Shown in pieces: positions 25,075 to 33,038 of a stretch of DNA of 64,000 nucleotides. Source of the DNA: Verrucomicrobiota bacterium (GTDB lineage Bacteria > Verrucomicrobiota > Verrucomicrobiia > Opitutales > Opitutaceae); contig JAEWKR010000092.1 in the NCBI GenBank assembly GCA_023457715.1, forward strand, positions 1 through 64,000, given 5' to 3'. Both the position numbers and the translations under genes were made by a program. A model generated the notes under the pieces. It ran no database searches. It was given only the letters and a program-made list of their open reading frames with translations, and was not told the origin of the DNA. Numbering within the stretch: the first letter of the stretch is position 1; each line of letters starts with the position of its first letter.

Positions 25075-27246
25075 ATGCCTGCTCCGCTCAATACCGGTGG
25101 CCTGGGTTCGCTCATGAAGCGGGCCGACCTGATTTTCACGGCCGGTCTGTTCCTGATCGTCCTGCTGCTGATCATCCCGGTGCCGCCGGCGATCATCGAC
25201 TTGCTGCTGGCGCTCAACATCGGGCTCTCGCTGCTGGTGCTCCTGGCGATCATCTACATCAAGGACCCGCCGGAATTCTCGAGTTTCCCGACCCTGCTGC
25301 TGGCGCTCACGTTGTTCCGGCTCGCGCTGAACATCGGCTCCACCCGCCAGATTCTGATCAGCGGCTACGCCGGCCACATCATCGACGCGTTCGGCAATTT
25401 CGTCATCCAGGGCAACTACGTCGTCGGCGCGGTCGTTTTCCTCATCCTCGTCGTCATCAACTTCGTCGTGATCACCAAGGGTGCCGGCCGCATCGCCGAG
25501 GTGAGCGCGCGCTTCACCCTGGACGCCCTCCCCGGCAAGCAGATGGCGATCGATGCCGAGCTGAACGCCGGCATCATCGACGAGGCTTCCGCGACGACCC
25601 GACGCCTCAAGGTCCAGAAGGAGGCGGATTTTTACGGCGCGATGGACGGTGCGTCCAAGTTCGTCCGGGGCGATGCGATCGCCGGCATCATCATCACGCT
25701 CATCAACGTCATCGGCGGCTTCGCCATCGGCGTGATGCAGATGGACCTTTCGCTGACCGAGTCCCTGCAGAAGTTCACCCTGCTCTCGATCGGTGACGGT
25801 CTGGTCTCGCAGATCCCCGCCCTCATTCTTTCCGTGGGCGCCGGCGTGCTCGTCACGCGGGCATCCGAAAACTCCAACCTGGGCGTCCAGCTCGCGGGTC
25901 AGTTGCTCCGGTATCCGCGCGCCTTGAAGATCGCGGCCGCCATGCTTGCCTGCTTCGGGTTGATGCCGGGCATGCCGGTATTCCCGTTCTTCGTGCTGGC
26001 GGGCATCGCCGGTTACCTCGGTCGCATGCTGGACAATCAGGAAAAGAACGTCGCGGCGGCCGAGACGACCGCCGGCGCGAAGGGCCAGATTGCCAAGGGG
26101 GTCAAGGCGGACGGCACCCCGGCGACGCCGGTGCAGGGCGCGGCCGGCGGGGTGGGCGGGCCCGAGGATGTGCGCAAGCTCATCGAGGTGGATGTTTTCG
26201 CGATCGAGATCGGCTACGGGCTCCTCTCCCTTGCCGACATGAAGAGCGGCGGCGAACTGCTGGGCCGCGTCACCGGCGTGCGCAAGACGCTCGCCCGGGA
26301 AAAGGGCATCGTGGTGCCGCCGATTTCGGTGCGCGACAACCTGGAGCTTGCGCCCAACGACTACCGTTTCCTCCTGCGCGGCAAGGCGGTGGCGAGGGGT
26401 CAGCTGATGTCGGACCGCTGGCTCGCCATGAACGTGTCCGGCTCGAAGGTGCGTCTGAAGGGCGTGCCCACCCGCGAACCCGTGTTCAACCTCGAGGCGA
26501 CGTGGATCGACGAGCCGGAAAAGAAGACCGCGGAACTCAACGGGTTCACCGTGGTGGATCCGGCCTCGGTCCTGATCACCCACCTCTCCGAAACGCTGAA
26601 GCTCAACGCGCACCACCTGCTCGGCCGCCAGGAGGTTCAGCAGCTCGTGGATCACCTCAAGCAGACCCAACCGGCCCTCATCGCCGAGCTGCTGCCGGAC
26701 CTCGTGACGCTGGGCATCGTGCAGCGCGTCCTCCAGAATCTGCTCCGCGAGAACATCTCCATCGTGAACCAGCCTTTGATCCTCGAAGGGATCGCCGATT
26801 TCGCCTCGCTCTCGAAGAACCCCGACGATCTCAGCGAGCTGGTCCGCCGCCGCCTGGGATTGTATTTCGTTCCCGAGTACGAGTGCCGCCCCGGCGTGGT
26901 GCGCGCGGCGACGTTCGACCCCCGTTTCGAACAGCTGCTCTCGCAGAAGGTGCACCGCTCGCCGACGGATGTCGGGCTGGCGCTCGACCCGGCCACCGGC
27001 CGCCATCTCCTCGAGGAAATCAACCGTCGCAGCACCGAACTCGTGCAGATGGGACATCAGCCGGTGCTCGTGGTCTCGGCCGAGATCCGGCTCCCGGTCA
27101 AACGCTTCTTCGAGTCCTCCTTCCCCCGGCTCACGGTGCTTTCGTACCAGGAGCTCCCGAACAGCACCGAGATCGAAAACGCCGGCATCATCACGCTGCC
27201 GCCGCACCTCGCCCGCACCGAAATGCCGGTCAAAGCCGCCGCCTGA
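25075..27246 (+). CDS. flhA: Flagellar export gate protein FlhA
   Basis: FlhA forms the nonameric ring that receives export substrates. The 723-residue product has about eight N-terminal membrane helices, the FHIPEP-type stretch (FPTLLLALTLFRLALNIGSTRQIL and GRIAEVSARFTLDALPGKQMAIDAELNAGIIDE), an alanine/glycine-rich linker near 320-360, and a large cytoplasmic domain ending in the usual LSYQELP segment. Length is slightly above the usual 690-700. Confidence 0.97.
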   Translation: MPAPLNTGGLGSLMKRADLIFTAGLFLIVLLLIIPVPPAIIDLLLALNIGLSLLVLLAIIYIKDPPEFSSFPTLLLALTLFRLALNIGSTRQILISGYAGHIIDAFGNFVIQGNYVVGAVVFLILVVINFVVITKGAGRIAEVSARFTLDALPGKQMAIDAELNAGIIDEASATTRRLKVQKEADFYGAMDGASKFVRGDAIAGIIITLINVIGGFAIGVMQMDLSLTESLQKFTLLSIGDGLVSQIPALILSVGAGVLVTRASENSNLGVQLAGQLLRYPRALKIAAAMLACFGLMPGMPVFPFFVLAGIAGYLGRMLDNQEKNVAAAETTAGAKGQIAKGVKADGTPATPVQGAAGGVGGPEDVRKLIEVDVFAIEIGYGLLSLADMKSGGELLGRVTGVRKTLAREKGIVVPPISVRDNLELAPNDYRFLLRGKAVARGQLMSDRWLAMNVSGSKVRLKGVPTREPVFNLEATWIDEPEKKTAELNGFTVVDPASVLITHLSETLKLNAHHLLGRQEVQQLVDHLKQTQPALIAELLPDLVTLGIVQRVLQNLLRENISIVNQPLILEGIADFASLSKNPDDLSELVRRRLGLYFVPEYECRPGVVRAATFDPRFEQLLSQKVHRSPTDVGLALDPATGRHLLEEINRRSTELVQMGHQPVLVVSAEIRLPVKRFFESSFPRLTVLSYQELPNSTEIENAGIITLPPHLARTEMPVKAAA

Positions 27247-27248
27247 AC

Positions 27249-27476
27249 ATGAACGACGAAACCACGTACACCTGCATCCGTCCCGATCACAGCCCGGCGT
27301 CCGAGTTCCTGCATGTCTCGCCGATCCTCCTCCGCTGCGGCCCGCCGCGCCGCGGGAATCACGCCGAGCAGCGGCTCGCGCGCACCCTGAGGACGGATGC
27401 GCGCCATGACGCCCGCGCCCGTCGCGTGAGCCTCGAATCCGAAGTCACCGTCGCCCTGCCGGTCTTTCTGCGCTGA
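27249..27476 (+). CDS. Small unrecognised ORF between flhA and flhF
   Basis: A 75-residue frame fills the gap between flhA (2 nt upstream) and flhF (3 nt downstream). It begins MNDETTYTCIRPDHSPAS and is basic in its second half (about a dozen Arg). Codon positions keep the high GC3 of the neighbours, which supports a real gene. There is no membrane segment or known motif. I do not recognise a family; tight packing suggests cotranslation with flhA. Confidence 0.5.
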   Translation: MNDETTYTCIRPDHSPASEFLHVSPILLRCGPPRRGNHAEQRLARTLRTDARHDARARRVSLESEVTVALPVFLR

Positions 27477-27479
27477 CCC

Positions 27480-28634
27480 ATGTCCCAGCCCGGTCAGAAA
27501 CTCGCGCCCGGCGCCTACAAGTTCACGGTGAGCTCCACCGAGGAAGCGGTGGCGTTGATCCGCGAACGGCTCGGTCCGACCGCCCGGGTGCTGTCGGTGC
27601 GGGCCATCGAGCCGGCGGGTTTGAAACGCTTTTTCAGCGGCCCCCGCCTGGAGGTCGTGGCGCAGGTGGATCCGCCGGCGCCGTCGTCCCAGCCCGCGCC
27701 ACGGCTCAATCTCGCCTCCGCCGAAGCCGCTGAACCCGATTTCGGGGCTGAAATCGACCGGCTGGCGCCGCCGGACGCCCCGACTTTCCGGGCGCCGTCG
27801 ATGCCCTCGGTTCCCTCCGCGGAGAACCCGCCGCCGCCGGCGCCCCGCGTGCCGCCGCGGCAGGAGCGGACGCCGCCGCTGGGCCTGAGCGGGCTGCTGC
27901 GCCGCTCGGGCCTGACGGAAACCGCGCTGACCCGGCTGCAGTCGGGCGCAAACTGGGCGGAGCTGAATGCGCTGCCGTTGCATCGCGCTCTGGCGGAAAC
28001 CTCGCGGCTGCTGCGGCAGCAGGTGGATTCCCGACCGCAGCGCCCCGCGTTGTCCCGCGCGGCATTCCTGGGCTCGCCTGGCGTGGGCCGCACCACGGCG
28101 CTGTGCAAGTGGATCGCGCAGGAGGTGTTCCGGCGCAACCGTCTCGGCCACGTCGTCAGCGTCGAATTCGACCGCCCGAATCCTCTCGGCCCGCTCCCCG
28201 TGTTCAGCGAGGCGCTCGGCGTGCCGCTCGCTCATTTTCCCTGCGAAACGCAGCCGGCGGTGCCGGGCGGGTTCGTGTACTTCGACCTCCCCGGGCTTTC
28301 GATCTGCAAGCCGCAGGACAACGCCCCCATCGCGGGCTTCCTGAACCGCGAGCAGATTGAAGAGCGGGTGCTGGTGCTGAACGCGGCCTATGACCGCTCG
28401 TCGCTGCGGGAAGCCTATGCGGCGGGCCGGGACCTGGGGGCCACCCACGTGGTGTTCACGCACCTCGATGAGGTGCCGCAGTGGGGGAAGCTGTGGGACT
28501 ATCTTTTCGATCCGGACATCGAGCCGCTCTTCCTCGCCACCGGGCCGTCGCTGACCGGCGACTGCGAAGAGGACGTGCCGGGAGCCATCGTGCGCCGGAC
28601 AATGCCGGAACCCACCCAGGAGGAACGCGGATGA
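27480..28634 (+). CDS. flhF: FlhF-like SRP-type GTPase, degenerate G motifs
   Basis: FlhF normally sets the position and number of polar flagella as an SRP-family GTPase. The 384-residue protein has the FlhF N terminus (YKFTVSSTEEAVALIRERLGPTARVLSVRAI), a Pro-rich linker and a C-terminal NG-like domain. Every nucleotide motif is altered: P-loop GSPGVGRTT has Arg204 instead of Lys, DTAG reads DLPG, and TKLD reads THLD (327-330). GTP binding may be lost or changed. Its place between flhA and fliA is the usual one. No FlhG ATPase follows. Confidence 0.83.
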   Translation: MSQPGQKLAPGAYKFTVSSTEEAVALIRERLGPTARVLSVRAIEPAGLKRFFSGPRLEVVAQVDPPAPSSQPAPRLNLASAEAAEPDFGAEIDRLAPPDAPTFRAPSMPSVPSAENPPPPAPRVPPRQERTPPLGLSGLLRRSGLTETALTRLQSGANWAELNALPLHRALAETSRLLRQQVDSRPQRPALSRAAFLGSPGVGRTTALCKWIAQEVFRRNRLGHVVSVEFDRPNPLGPLPVFSEALGVPLAHFPCETQPAVPGGFVYFDLPGLSICKPQDNAPIAGFLNREQIEERVLVLNAAYDRSSLREAYAAGRDLGATHVVFTHLDEVPQWGKLWDYLFDPDIEPLFLATGPSLTGDCEEDVPGAIVRRTMPEPTQEERG

Positions 28635-28861
28635 AATTTGTCTTTCTAGCCGGCGGCCTGGCCGGATTTCTCGCCGCCGCCGGCGCCAGTTTCTGGGCCG
28701 GCCACCAGCCCGATCGGATTCTCTTCGACGGTGCCGTCGGCTGCCTGGCGGGGGCACTGCTCTTCCGCTGGTTCTGGACCATCTTTGTGCGCGGGATCCG
28801 TGAGACGATCATCGCACGGCATCATGCCACCGCCGCGGCCAACGCCGCGAAAACCAAATAA
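28631..28861 (+). CDS. Small two-helix membrane protein
   Basis: This 76-residue frame begins with an ATGA overlap with flhF and ends 9 nt before fliA. It has two hydrophobic segments (about residues 3-24 and 33-54) and a basic tail (RGIRETIIARHHATAAANAAKTK). It occupies the place where flhG is often found but is unrelated to it. I do not recognise a family. Confidence 0.6.
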   Translation: MKFVFLAGGLAGFLAAAGASFWAGHQPDRILFDGAVGCLAGALLFRWFWTIFVRGIRETIIARHHATAAANAAKTK

Positions 28862-28870
28862 TTGCTGACT

Positions 28871-29668
28871 ATGAGCTCCACCGCTTCCCCCAACCACCAA
28901 GGCACGGATGCCACGGCTGCAGCGGCGTGGCGCGCCTATCAAGGAGTGTCACCCCAGGCGGTTGATGAAAAGGATCTCATCTCCCGTTACCTGCCCCTCG
29001 TTCGAAACGTCGTCGACCGGATCAAGCTCAACGTGCCTGCGCACGTGGATGCCGACGACCTCTACAGCGTCGGTGTCACCGGCCTCATCGCCGCGGTGCG
29101 GAAGTTCGACCCGGAGCAGGGGAGCACGTTTGCCAGTTACGCGGTCATGCGCATCCGGGGGGCCATCCTCGATGAGCTGCGCCGGATGGACTGGTGTCCG
29201 CGGCGCGCCCGGGCCCGGTCGCGCAAGCTCAAGCTGGCGATCAACGAGGTCGAGCAGCGGGTCGGCCGCACCGCCACCGACGCCGAGGTCTGCGCCGCCC
29301 TGGGGCTGACTGAAAAGGAGTACCAGAAATGGGTGGAGGAGGCCAAGCCGGTCACCTTCATCGCCATCGACCAGCACACCGAAAGCGAGGAAGGGGAGGG
29401 TGCCTCACTGCACGAATTGCTCGCCGACGAGGCGGACAAGACGGGTCGGGACAACCTGGAGAAGTCGGAGTTGGTGCAACTTCTCACTCAACGGATGGGC
29501 GAGCTGCCCGATATACCGAGGAAGATCCTCGCAATGTACTATTTTGAGAACATGCGTCTGGCCGAGATCGCCGAGGTCTTTGGCCTGACGGAGTCGCGCA
29601 TTTGTCAGATTCACGCCCAGACCATCCTTGGCCTGCGCGGGTGGATCCAACGCGCCCGCAATCGCTGA
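28871..29668 (+). CDS. fliA: Flagellar sigma factor FliA (sigma28)
   Basis: FliA directs RNA polymerase to late flagellar and chemotaxis promoters. The 265-residue product has region 2 (DLISRYLPLVRNVVDRI, DADDLYSVGVTGLIAAVRKFDPEQGSTFASYAVMRIRGAILDELRRMDW), region 3 and region 4 (LPDIPRKILAMYYFENMRLAEIAEVFGLTESRICQIHAQ). ATG 28871 is preferred to TTG 28862. Matching promoters are seen before cheW and cheA. No flgM anti-sigma gene was found in the window. Confidence 0.96.
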   Translation: MSSTASPNHQGTDATAAAAWRAYQGVSPQAVDEKDLISRYLPLVRNVVDRIKLNVPAHVDADDLYSVGVTGLIAAVRKFDPEQGSTFASYAVMRIRGAILDELRRMDWCPRRARARSRKLKLAINEVEQRVGRTATDAEVCAALGLTEKEYQKWVEEAKPVTFIAIDQHTESEEGEGASLHELLADEADKTGRDNLEKSELVQLLTQRMGELPDIPRKILAMYYFENMRLAEIAEVFGLTESRICQIHAQTILGLRGWIQRARNR

Positions 29669-29678
29669 TCCGCCTCCC

Positions 29679-30548
29679 ATGCTCATCCTGCTCGGAACAG
29701 TCCTCGTCTTTGCGGCCGCGCTGGGCGGATTCATGATCGGCGGGGGGCATCCCATGGTTCTCGTCGCCGCCTATGGCGAGTTCGTGTCGATCTTCGGCAT
29801 CGCGCTGGGCGCCTTGATCATCGCCAGCCCGGGCCACGTCCTGAAGGACATGCTGGGCAAGCTGAAGCTGGCGGTGTCCGGCAAGGACATCGGCCGGGCT
29901 GAATTCACCGAATTGTTGAAGCTGCTTTATGAGGTCTTCATGGTGGGCCGCCGCAACGGCCTCATCGCCCTGGAGGAACACGTCCTCGAGCCCGAGCGCA
30001 GCGCGATCTTCAAACGCTACCCGAGCGTCCTGAGCCACCCGGCCCGGCTGGAATTCATCTGCAACGGCCTCAAGCCGGTGATCGACGGCAAGATCAAGCC
30101 GGACCAGTTGGAAAACCTCATGTCCGCCGAGCTGGACTCCAAGTCGACGGAAGCGGACCACTCGGTCCACATCCTCCAGCTGGTCGGTGACTCGCTTCCC
30201 GGCATCGGGATCGTCGCCGCGGTGCTTGGCATCATCAATACGATGAACTCGATCTCCGACGGCCCTGAAAAGGTCGGGGCGCACGTCGCCGCCGCCCTCG
30301 TCGGCACGCTGCTCGGCGTGTTTGCCGCCTACGGCCTGGTCAACCCGCTGGCCAACCGGATCAAATTCAACAACGCCTCGGACGAGCAGTGCCTCCGGTG
30401 CATCATGCAGGCCATCGCGGGCTTCGCGAAGGGCCTGGCGCCCATGACGGCGGTGGAGGTCGCGCGCCGTTCGCTCGACAGCCACGTGCAGCCCAACGGC
30501 GCGGCGCTCGAGGCAGCCCTGAAGTCGCTGTCGACCAGCGCGAAATAA
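29679..30548 (+). CDS. motA: Flagellar stator protein MotA
   Basis: MotA forms the ion channel and torque-generating part of the stator. The 289-residue protein has four membrane segments (near residues 3-20, 29-48, 170-190 and 200-222), the cytoplasmic loop with charged residues (VGRRNGLIALEEHVLEPE), and the GIGIVAAVLGIINTM and AAALVGTLLGVFAAYGLVNPLA stretches. It starts 10 nt after fliA and is followed by motB. Confidence 0.96.
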   Translation: MLILLGTVLVFAAALGGFMIGGGHPMVLVAAYGEFVSIFGIALGALIIASPGHVLKDMLGKLKLAVSGKDIGRAEFTELLKLLYEVFMVGRRNGLIALEEHVLEPERSAIFKRYPSVLSHPARLEFICNGLKPVIDGKIKPDQLENLMSAELDSKSTEADHSVHILQLVGDSLPGIGIVAAVLGIINTMNSISDGPEKVGAHVAAALVGTLLGVFAAYGLVNPLANRIKFNNASDEQCLRCIMQAIAGFAKGLAPMTAVEVARRSLDSHVQPNGAALEAALKSLSTSAK

Positions 30549-30564
30549 CCGCCGGACCGCGCTC

Positions 30565-31398
30565 ATGGCCAAGAAGAAGAACGCTCATCACGGCGGCGCG
30601 TGGAAGGTCGCCTACGCGGACTTCGTCACGGCCATGATGGCGCTCTTCATGGTGCTGTGGATCTCGGCGCAGGAGCCGGAGATCGTCCTGGCGACGTCGC
30701 AGTATTTCAAGAACCCGTTCCTCGCCGCGGCGGCCGAGGCGACCACCGGGGTGATGCCTTTCAACAACAAGCGCTCCGCACCCAATCAGGATGCGGACCG
30801 GGGCTCGGGCGGCCAGCAGAAGGATGGCGGCAGCGAGAAGGCGATGAAGCTCACGCTGCTCAACAGCGTGGCGGCCGATTTCTACCGGTTGCTGCACCTC
30901 GACGACAATCTGGCGGAAAAACCGATCGACGTGGAGATCTCCGCCGACGGCCTGCGGGTCACGCTGTTCAACCGCGGCGACAAACCGCTGTTCGTCGGCG
31001 ATTCCGCCACGCTCACGGAGTGGGGTTCCTTTGTGATGCAGAACCTCGCCTGGGTGATCGACCATCATCGCTTCAAGGTCGTGATCGACGGGCATACGCG
31101 GGCCAACGTGACCTATTCCCGGGACGACTACTCCGGCTGGGAACTGTCGTCCGACCGCGCCCTGGCGGCCCGGCGCGCGCTGGTCCATTACGCCGTCGAC
31201 TCCGCACAGATCGAACGTGTCACCGGGTACGGCGACACGCGACCGCTGCCCGGCCTCGCGCCGGATGCGCCGGCCAATCATCGCATCGCCCTGAGCCTCA
31301 GCCTGTCGACCCGTTCGTTCAAGGATCTGAAGCTCGTCGAGCAGCCCAACGTCGAAAGTCCCGCTTCCCCGTCCACCTCCGCCCGTCCCACGTCATGA
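30565..31398 (+). CDS. motB: Flagellar stator protein MotB
   Basis: MotB anchors the stator to peptidoglycan. The 277-residue product has the signature HGGAWKVAYADFVTAMMALFMVLWISA, with the ion-binding Asp near residue 20, and a C-terminal OmpA-like domain (FKVVIDGHT, WELSSDRALAARRAL, VTGYGDTRPL, NHRIALSL). It starts 16 nt after motA and overlaps the next small gene by 4 nt. Confidence 0.96.
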   Translation: MAKKKNAHHGGAWKVAYADFVTAMMALFMVLWISAQEPEIVLATSQYFKNPFLAAAAEATTGVMPFNNKRSAPNQDADRGSGGQQKDGGSEKAMKLTLLNSVAADFYRLLHLDDNLAEKPIDVEISADGLRVTLFNRGDKPLFVGDSATLTEWGSFVMQNLAWVIDHHRFKVVIDGHTRANVTYSRDDYSGWELSSDRALAARRALVHYAVDSAQIERVTGYGDTRPLPGLAPDAPANHRIALSLSLSTRSFKDLKLVEQPNVESPASPSTSARPTS

Positions 31399-31637
31399 AG
31401 TCGTTTCTGCAGGGTAAGAAGTCTCTCAATACCGGCCCGCTGCGGCCGCCCGGCCATGCGCCCGCGGCGCCGGCCCGTCCGCATGCGCACGGCGGTAACA
31501 TTTCCGTGGTGACGCCCGGCGCTTCCAGCGCGCACGTCGAAGTCGTGAAGGAAGGCGACAAGGTGGTCCGGCTCATCGTCACCTGCGTCTGCGGCGAGAA
31601 GGTCGAGATCGAGTGCCTGTATACCGCGGGGAGTTGA
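31395..31637 (+). CDS. Small Cys-X-Cys protein after motB
   Basis: The 80-residue frame overlaps motB (ATGA). After a basic, Pro/Gly/His-rich N terminus it has a compact segment SSAHVEVVKEGDKVVRLIVTCVCGEKVEIECLY with a CVC pair and a further Cys, which could bind metal. No signal peptide or membrane segment is seen. I do not recognise a family; translational coupling to motB suggests a motor-related role. Confidence 0.6.
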   Translation: MKSFLQGKKSLNTGPLRPPGHAPAAPARPHAHGGNISVVTPGASSAHVEVVKEGDKVVRLIVTCVCGEKVEIECLYTAGS

Positions 31638-31786
31638 GCGGCCGGAGGGCGAAGGGCCGGAGGGCCGGAGGGCCGGAGGGCCAGAGGGCCGGAGGGCCGG
31701 AGGGCCAGAGGGCCGGAAGGCCAGAGGGCCGGAGGGCCAGAGGGCCGGAGGGCGGAGCTGAAAGGCTGAAAGGCTGAAAGGCTGAG
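31638..31786. repeat. Octanucleotide tandem repeats AGGGCCRG and GGCTGAAA
   Basis: Twelve 8-bp units AGGGCCGG or AGGGCCAG run from 31653 to about 31752, followed by about four GGCTGAAA units (31756-31786). They lead into the structured element at 31787. This is the first part of a 489-nt gap without genes (31638-32126). Confidence 0.9.
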
Positions 31787-31977
31787 ATCGGAGGTGCGGC
31801 GGTCGGAGTTGCCGTATCTCAAATTTCAAATCTCAAATCTCAAATCCCGGCGCAGCCGGTCCGCCAGAGGGCCAGAGCTGAAAAGCTGAAAAGCTGAGAT
31901 GCTGAAATCAGAGGTGCGGCACGAGCTGCCGCATCTCAAATTTCAAATCTCAAATCTCAAATCCCGGCGCAGCCGGG
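31787..31977. repeat. Structured intergenic element, two tandem copies
   Basis: Copies end at 31859 and 31977. Each has short GGGCC and GCTGAAA units, a hairpin GAGGTGCGGC / GCCGYATCTC with a loop that differs between copies, four heptads CTCAAAT, TTCAAAT, CTCAAAT, CTCAAAT (31818-31845 and 31935-31962), and a triloop hairpin CCCGGC-GCA-GCCGG. A third copy lies at 45067-45177. From 31978 to 32090 I see nothing further. Confidence 0.9.
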
Positions 31978-32096
31978 TAAATCCTGCCGCGGCGGGCGGG
32001 GTCCCGAGCGAGGTCCCCGTGGCAAAAACTGCCCCACGGGTTTTGTGGAAGTTTATTCGCCGGAAGAGCAGTGACTTACGTCTCGGTTGAGCAGGT

Positions 32097-32113
32097 CGGC
32101 ACGGGGTTGGCTT
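32097..32113 (+). promoter_or_regulatory. Sigma54 (-24/-12) promoter before flgF
   Basis: CGGCACGGGGTTGGCTT has GG and GC 10 nt apart and matches the sigma54 consensus at most positions; it is very like the flgB motif (GGCAY..GGTT.GCTT). Transcription would start near 32123, 4 nt before the flgF ATG at 32127. No ribosome-binding sequence is visible. Confidence 0.65.
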
Positions 32114-32126
32114 ATTCGGCCCCGAC

Positions 32127-32873
32127 ATGAATATCGGCCTCTACCAAAGCGCATCCGCCCTCAGCGCGCTTGAGCGTTGGCAGGATGCCGTGGCCCAGAA
32201 TATCACGTCCAGCGATACGAACGGTTTCCGCAAGCGGACCACCAATTTCTCGACTACCACCGCGGGCCAGATCCAGACCGACCCGGGTCCCCGGGCCGGC
32301 AGCGACACGGTGTTCCAGACGCTTTTCCCGAAGGTCAACACCGCGATCAGCTTCACGACGGGTCAGACCCAGCCCACGCGGCGCGAGCTCGACATCGCCA
32401 TCCAGGGCGACGGCTTCTTCGAGATTCAGATGCCCGACGGTTCCCGGGCCTACACGCGCAATGGCGAGTTCCGGCTCAGCAGCGATCGCACGCTCATGGC
32501 CGGCCCGGGGCAGGTGATGACGGAGGCCGGTGCGCCGATCACGCTGCTGCAGAACGGCCAGCCGCTGGTGATGAACCGCGATGGCACGCTGTTCCAGGGC
32601 GACGTGGCGATCGGACGTCTGTCCGTCCAGCGTTTCGCCGACCCGTCCCGCCTGATTCCCGGCGCCGGCGGCTTCTTCATCCCGAGTCCCGGCATGGAGC
32701 CGGAACCCGTGGAGGAACCGGAACTGATGCAGGGCTACCTCGAGAGCAGCAACGTGACGCCGCTGCGCGAGATGGTCGACCTGGTCCTGATTTCCCGTGC
32801 CTACGAGGCCAACCAAAAAATCATCAGCACGATCGAGCAGCAGATGCAGAAGACGCTCGAGGCGCTGGGCTGA
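32127..32873 (+). CDS. flgF: Flagellar rod protein FlgF
   Basis: The 248-residue protein has rod-type termini: MNIGLYQSASALSALERWQDAVAQNITSSDTNGFRK and YLESSNVTPLREMVDLVLISRAYEANQKIISTIEQQMQKTLEALG, with the middle GDGFFEIQMPDGSRAYTRNGEF motif. The N-terminal NIANxNTPG motif is altered to NITSSDTNG, as often in FlgF. Its place before flgG fits. It opens the second plus-strand flagellar operon. Confidence 0.9.
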   Translation: MNIGLYQSASALSALERWQDAVAQNITSSDTNGFRKRTTNFSTTTAGQIQTDPGPRAGSDTVFQTLFPKVNTAISFTTGQTQPTRRELDIAIQGDGFFEIQMPDGSRAYTRNGEFRLSSDRTLMAGPGQVMTEAGAPITLLQNGQPLVMNRDGTLFQGDVAIGRLSVQRFADPSRLIPGAGGFFIPSPGMEPEPVEEPELMQGYLESSNVTPLREMVDLVLISRAYEANQKIISTIEQQMQKTLEALG

Positions 32874-32946
32874 TGAGACCGCCCCATTGGTCCCCATGAC
32901 TTCCCCAGACAGACAACCGCAATCACGACTGCATGGCCGAGCCCGC

Positions 32947-32969
32947 ATTGGGGGCGGGCCGGCCCCAAT
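32947..32969. other. Hairpin in the flgF-flgG gap
   Basis: ATTGGGG and CCCCAAT pair across a 9-nt loop within the 165-nt gap. There is no T tract, so a terminator is doubtful. It might affect mRNA stability between flgF and flgG. Confidence 0.4.
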
Positions 32970-33038
32970 TTCGTCCGTCACCGTGGCGCTGGTCGTCGCC
33001 GCCCGCCCGACGCCGGTCGCGTCCTCGCTCCTCCCGTC

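Noticed and set aside
23989..27207. 1,072-codon open frame on the minus strand opposite flhB-flhA
   Set aside because: It is an antisense shadow; its Arg/His-rich composition follows from high GC3 on the other strand.
28746..28761. Sigma54-like motif (TGGCGG-N5-CTGCT) upstream of fliA
   Set aside because: It lies in coding sequence about 110 nt before fliA and lacks the conserved A and T positions; fliA is probably read with flhF.
31653..31786. CRISPR-like array in the repeat gap
   Set aside because: The units are 8 bp and adjacent, with no spacers of constant length and no cas genes.
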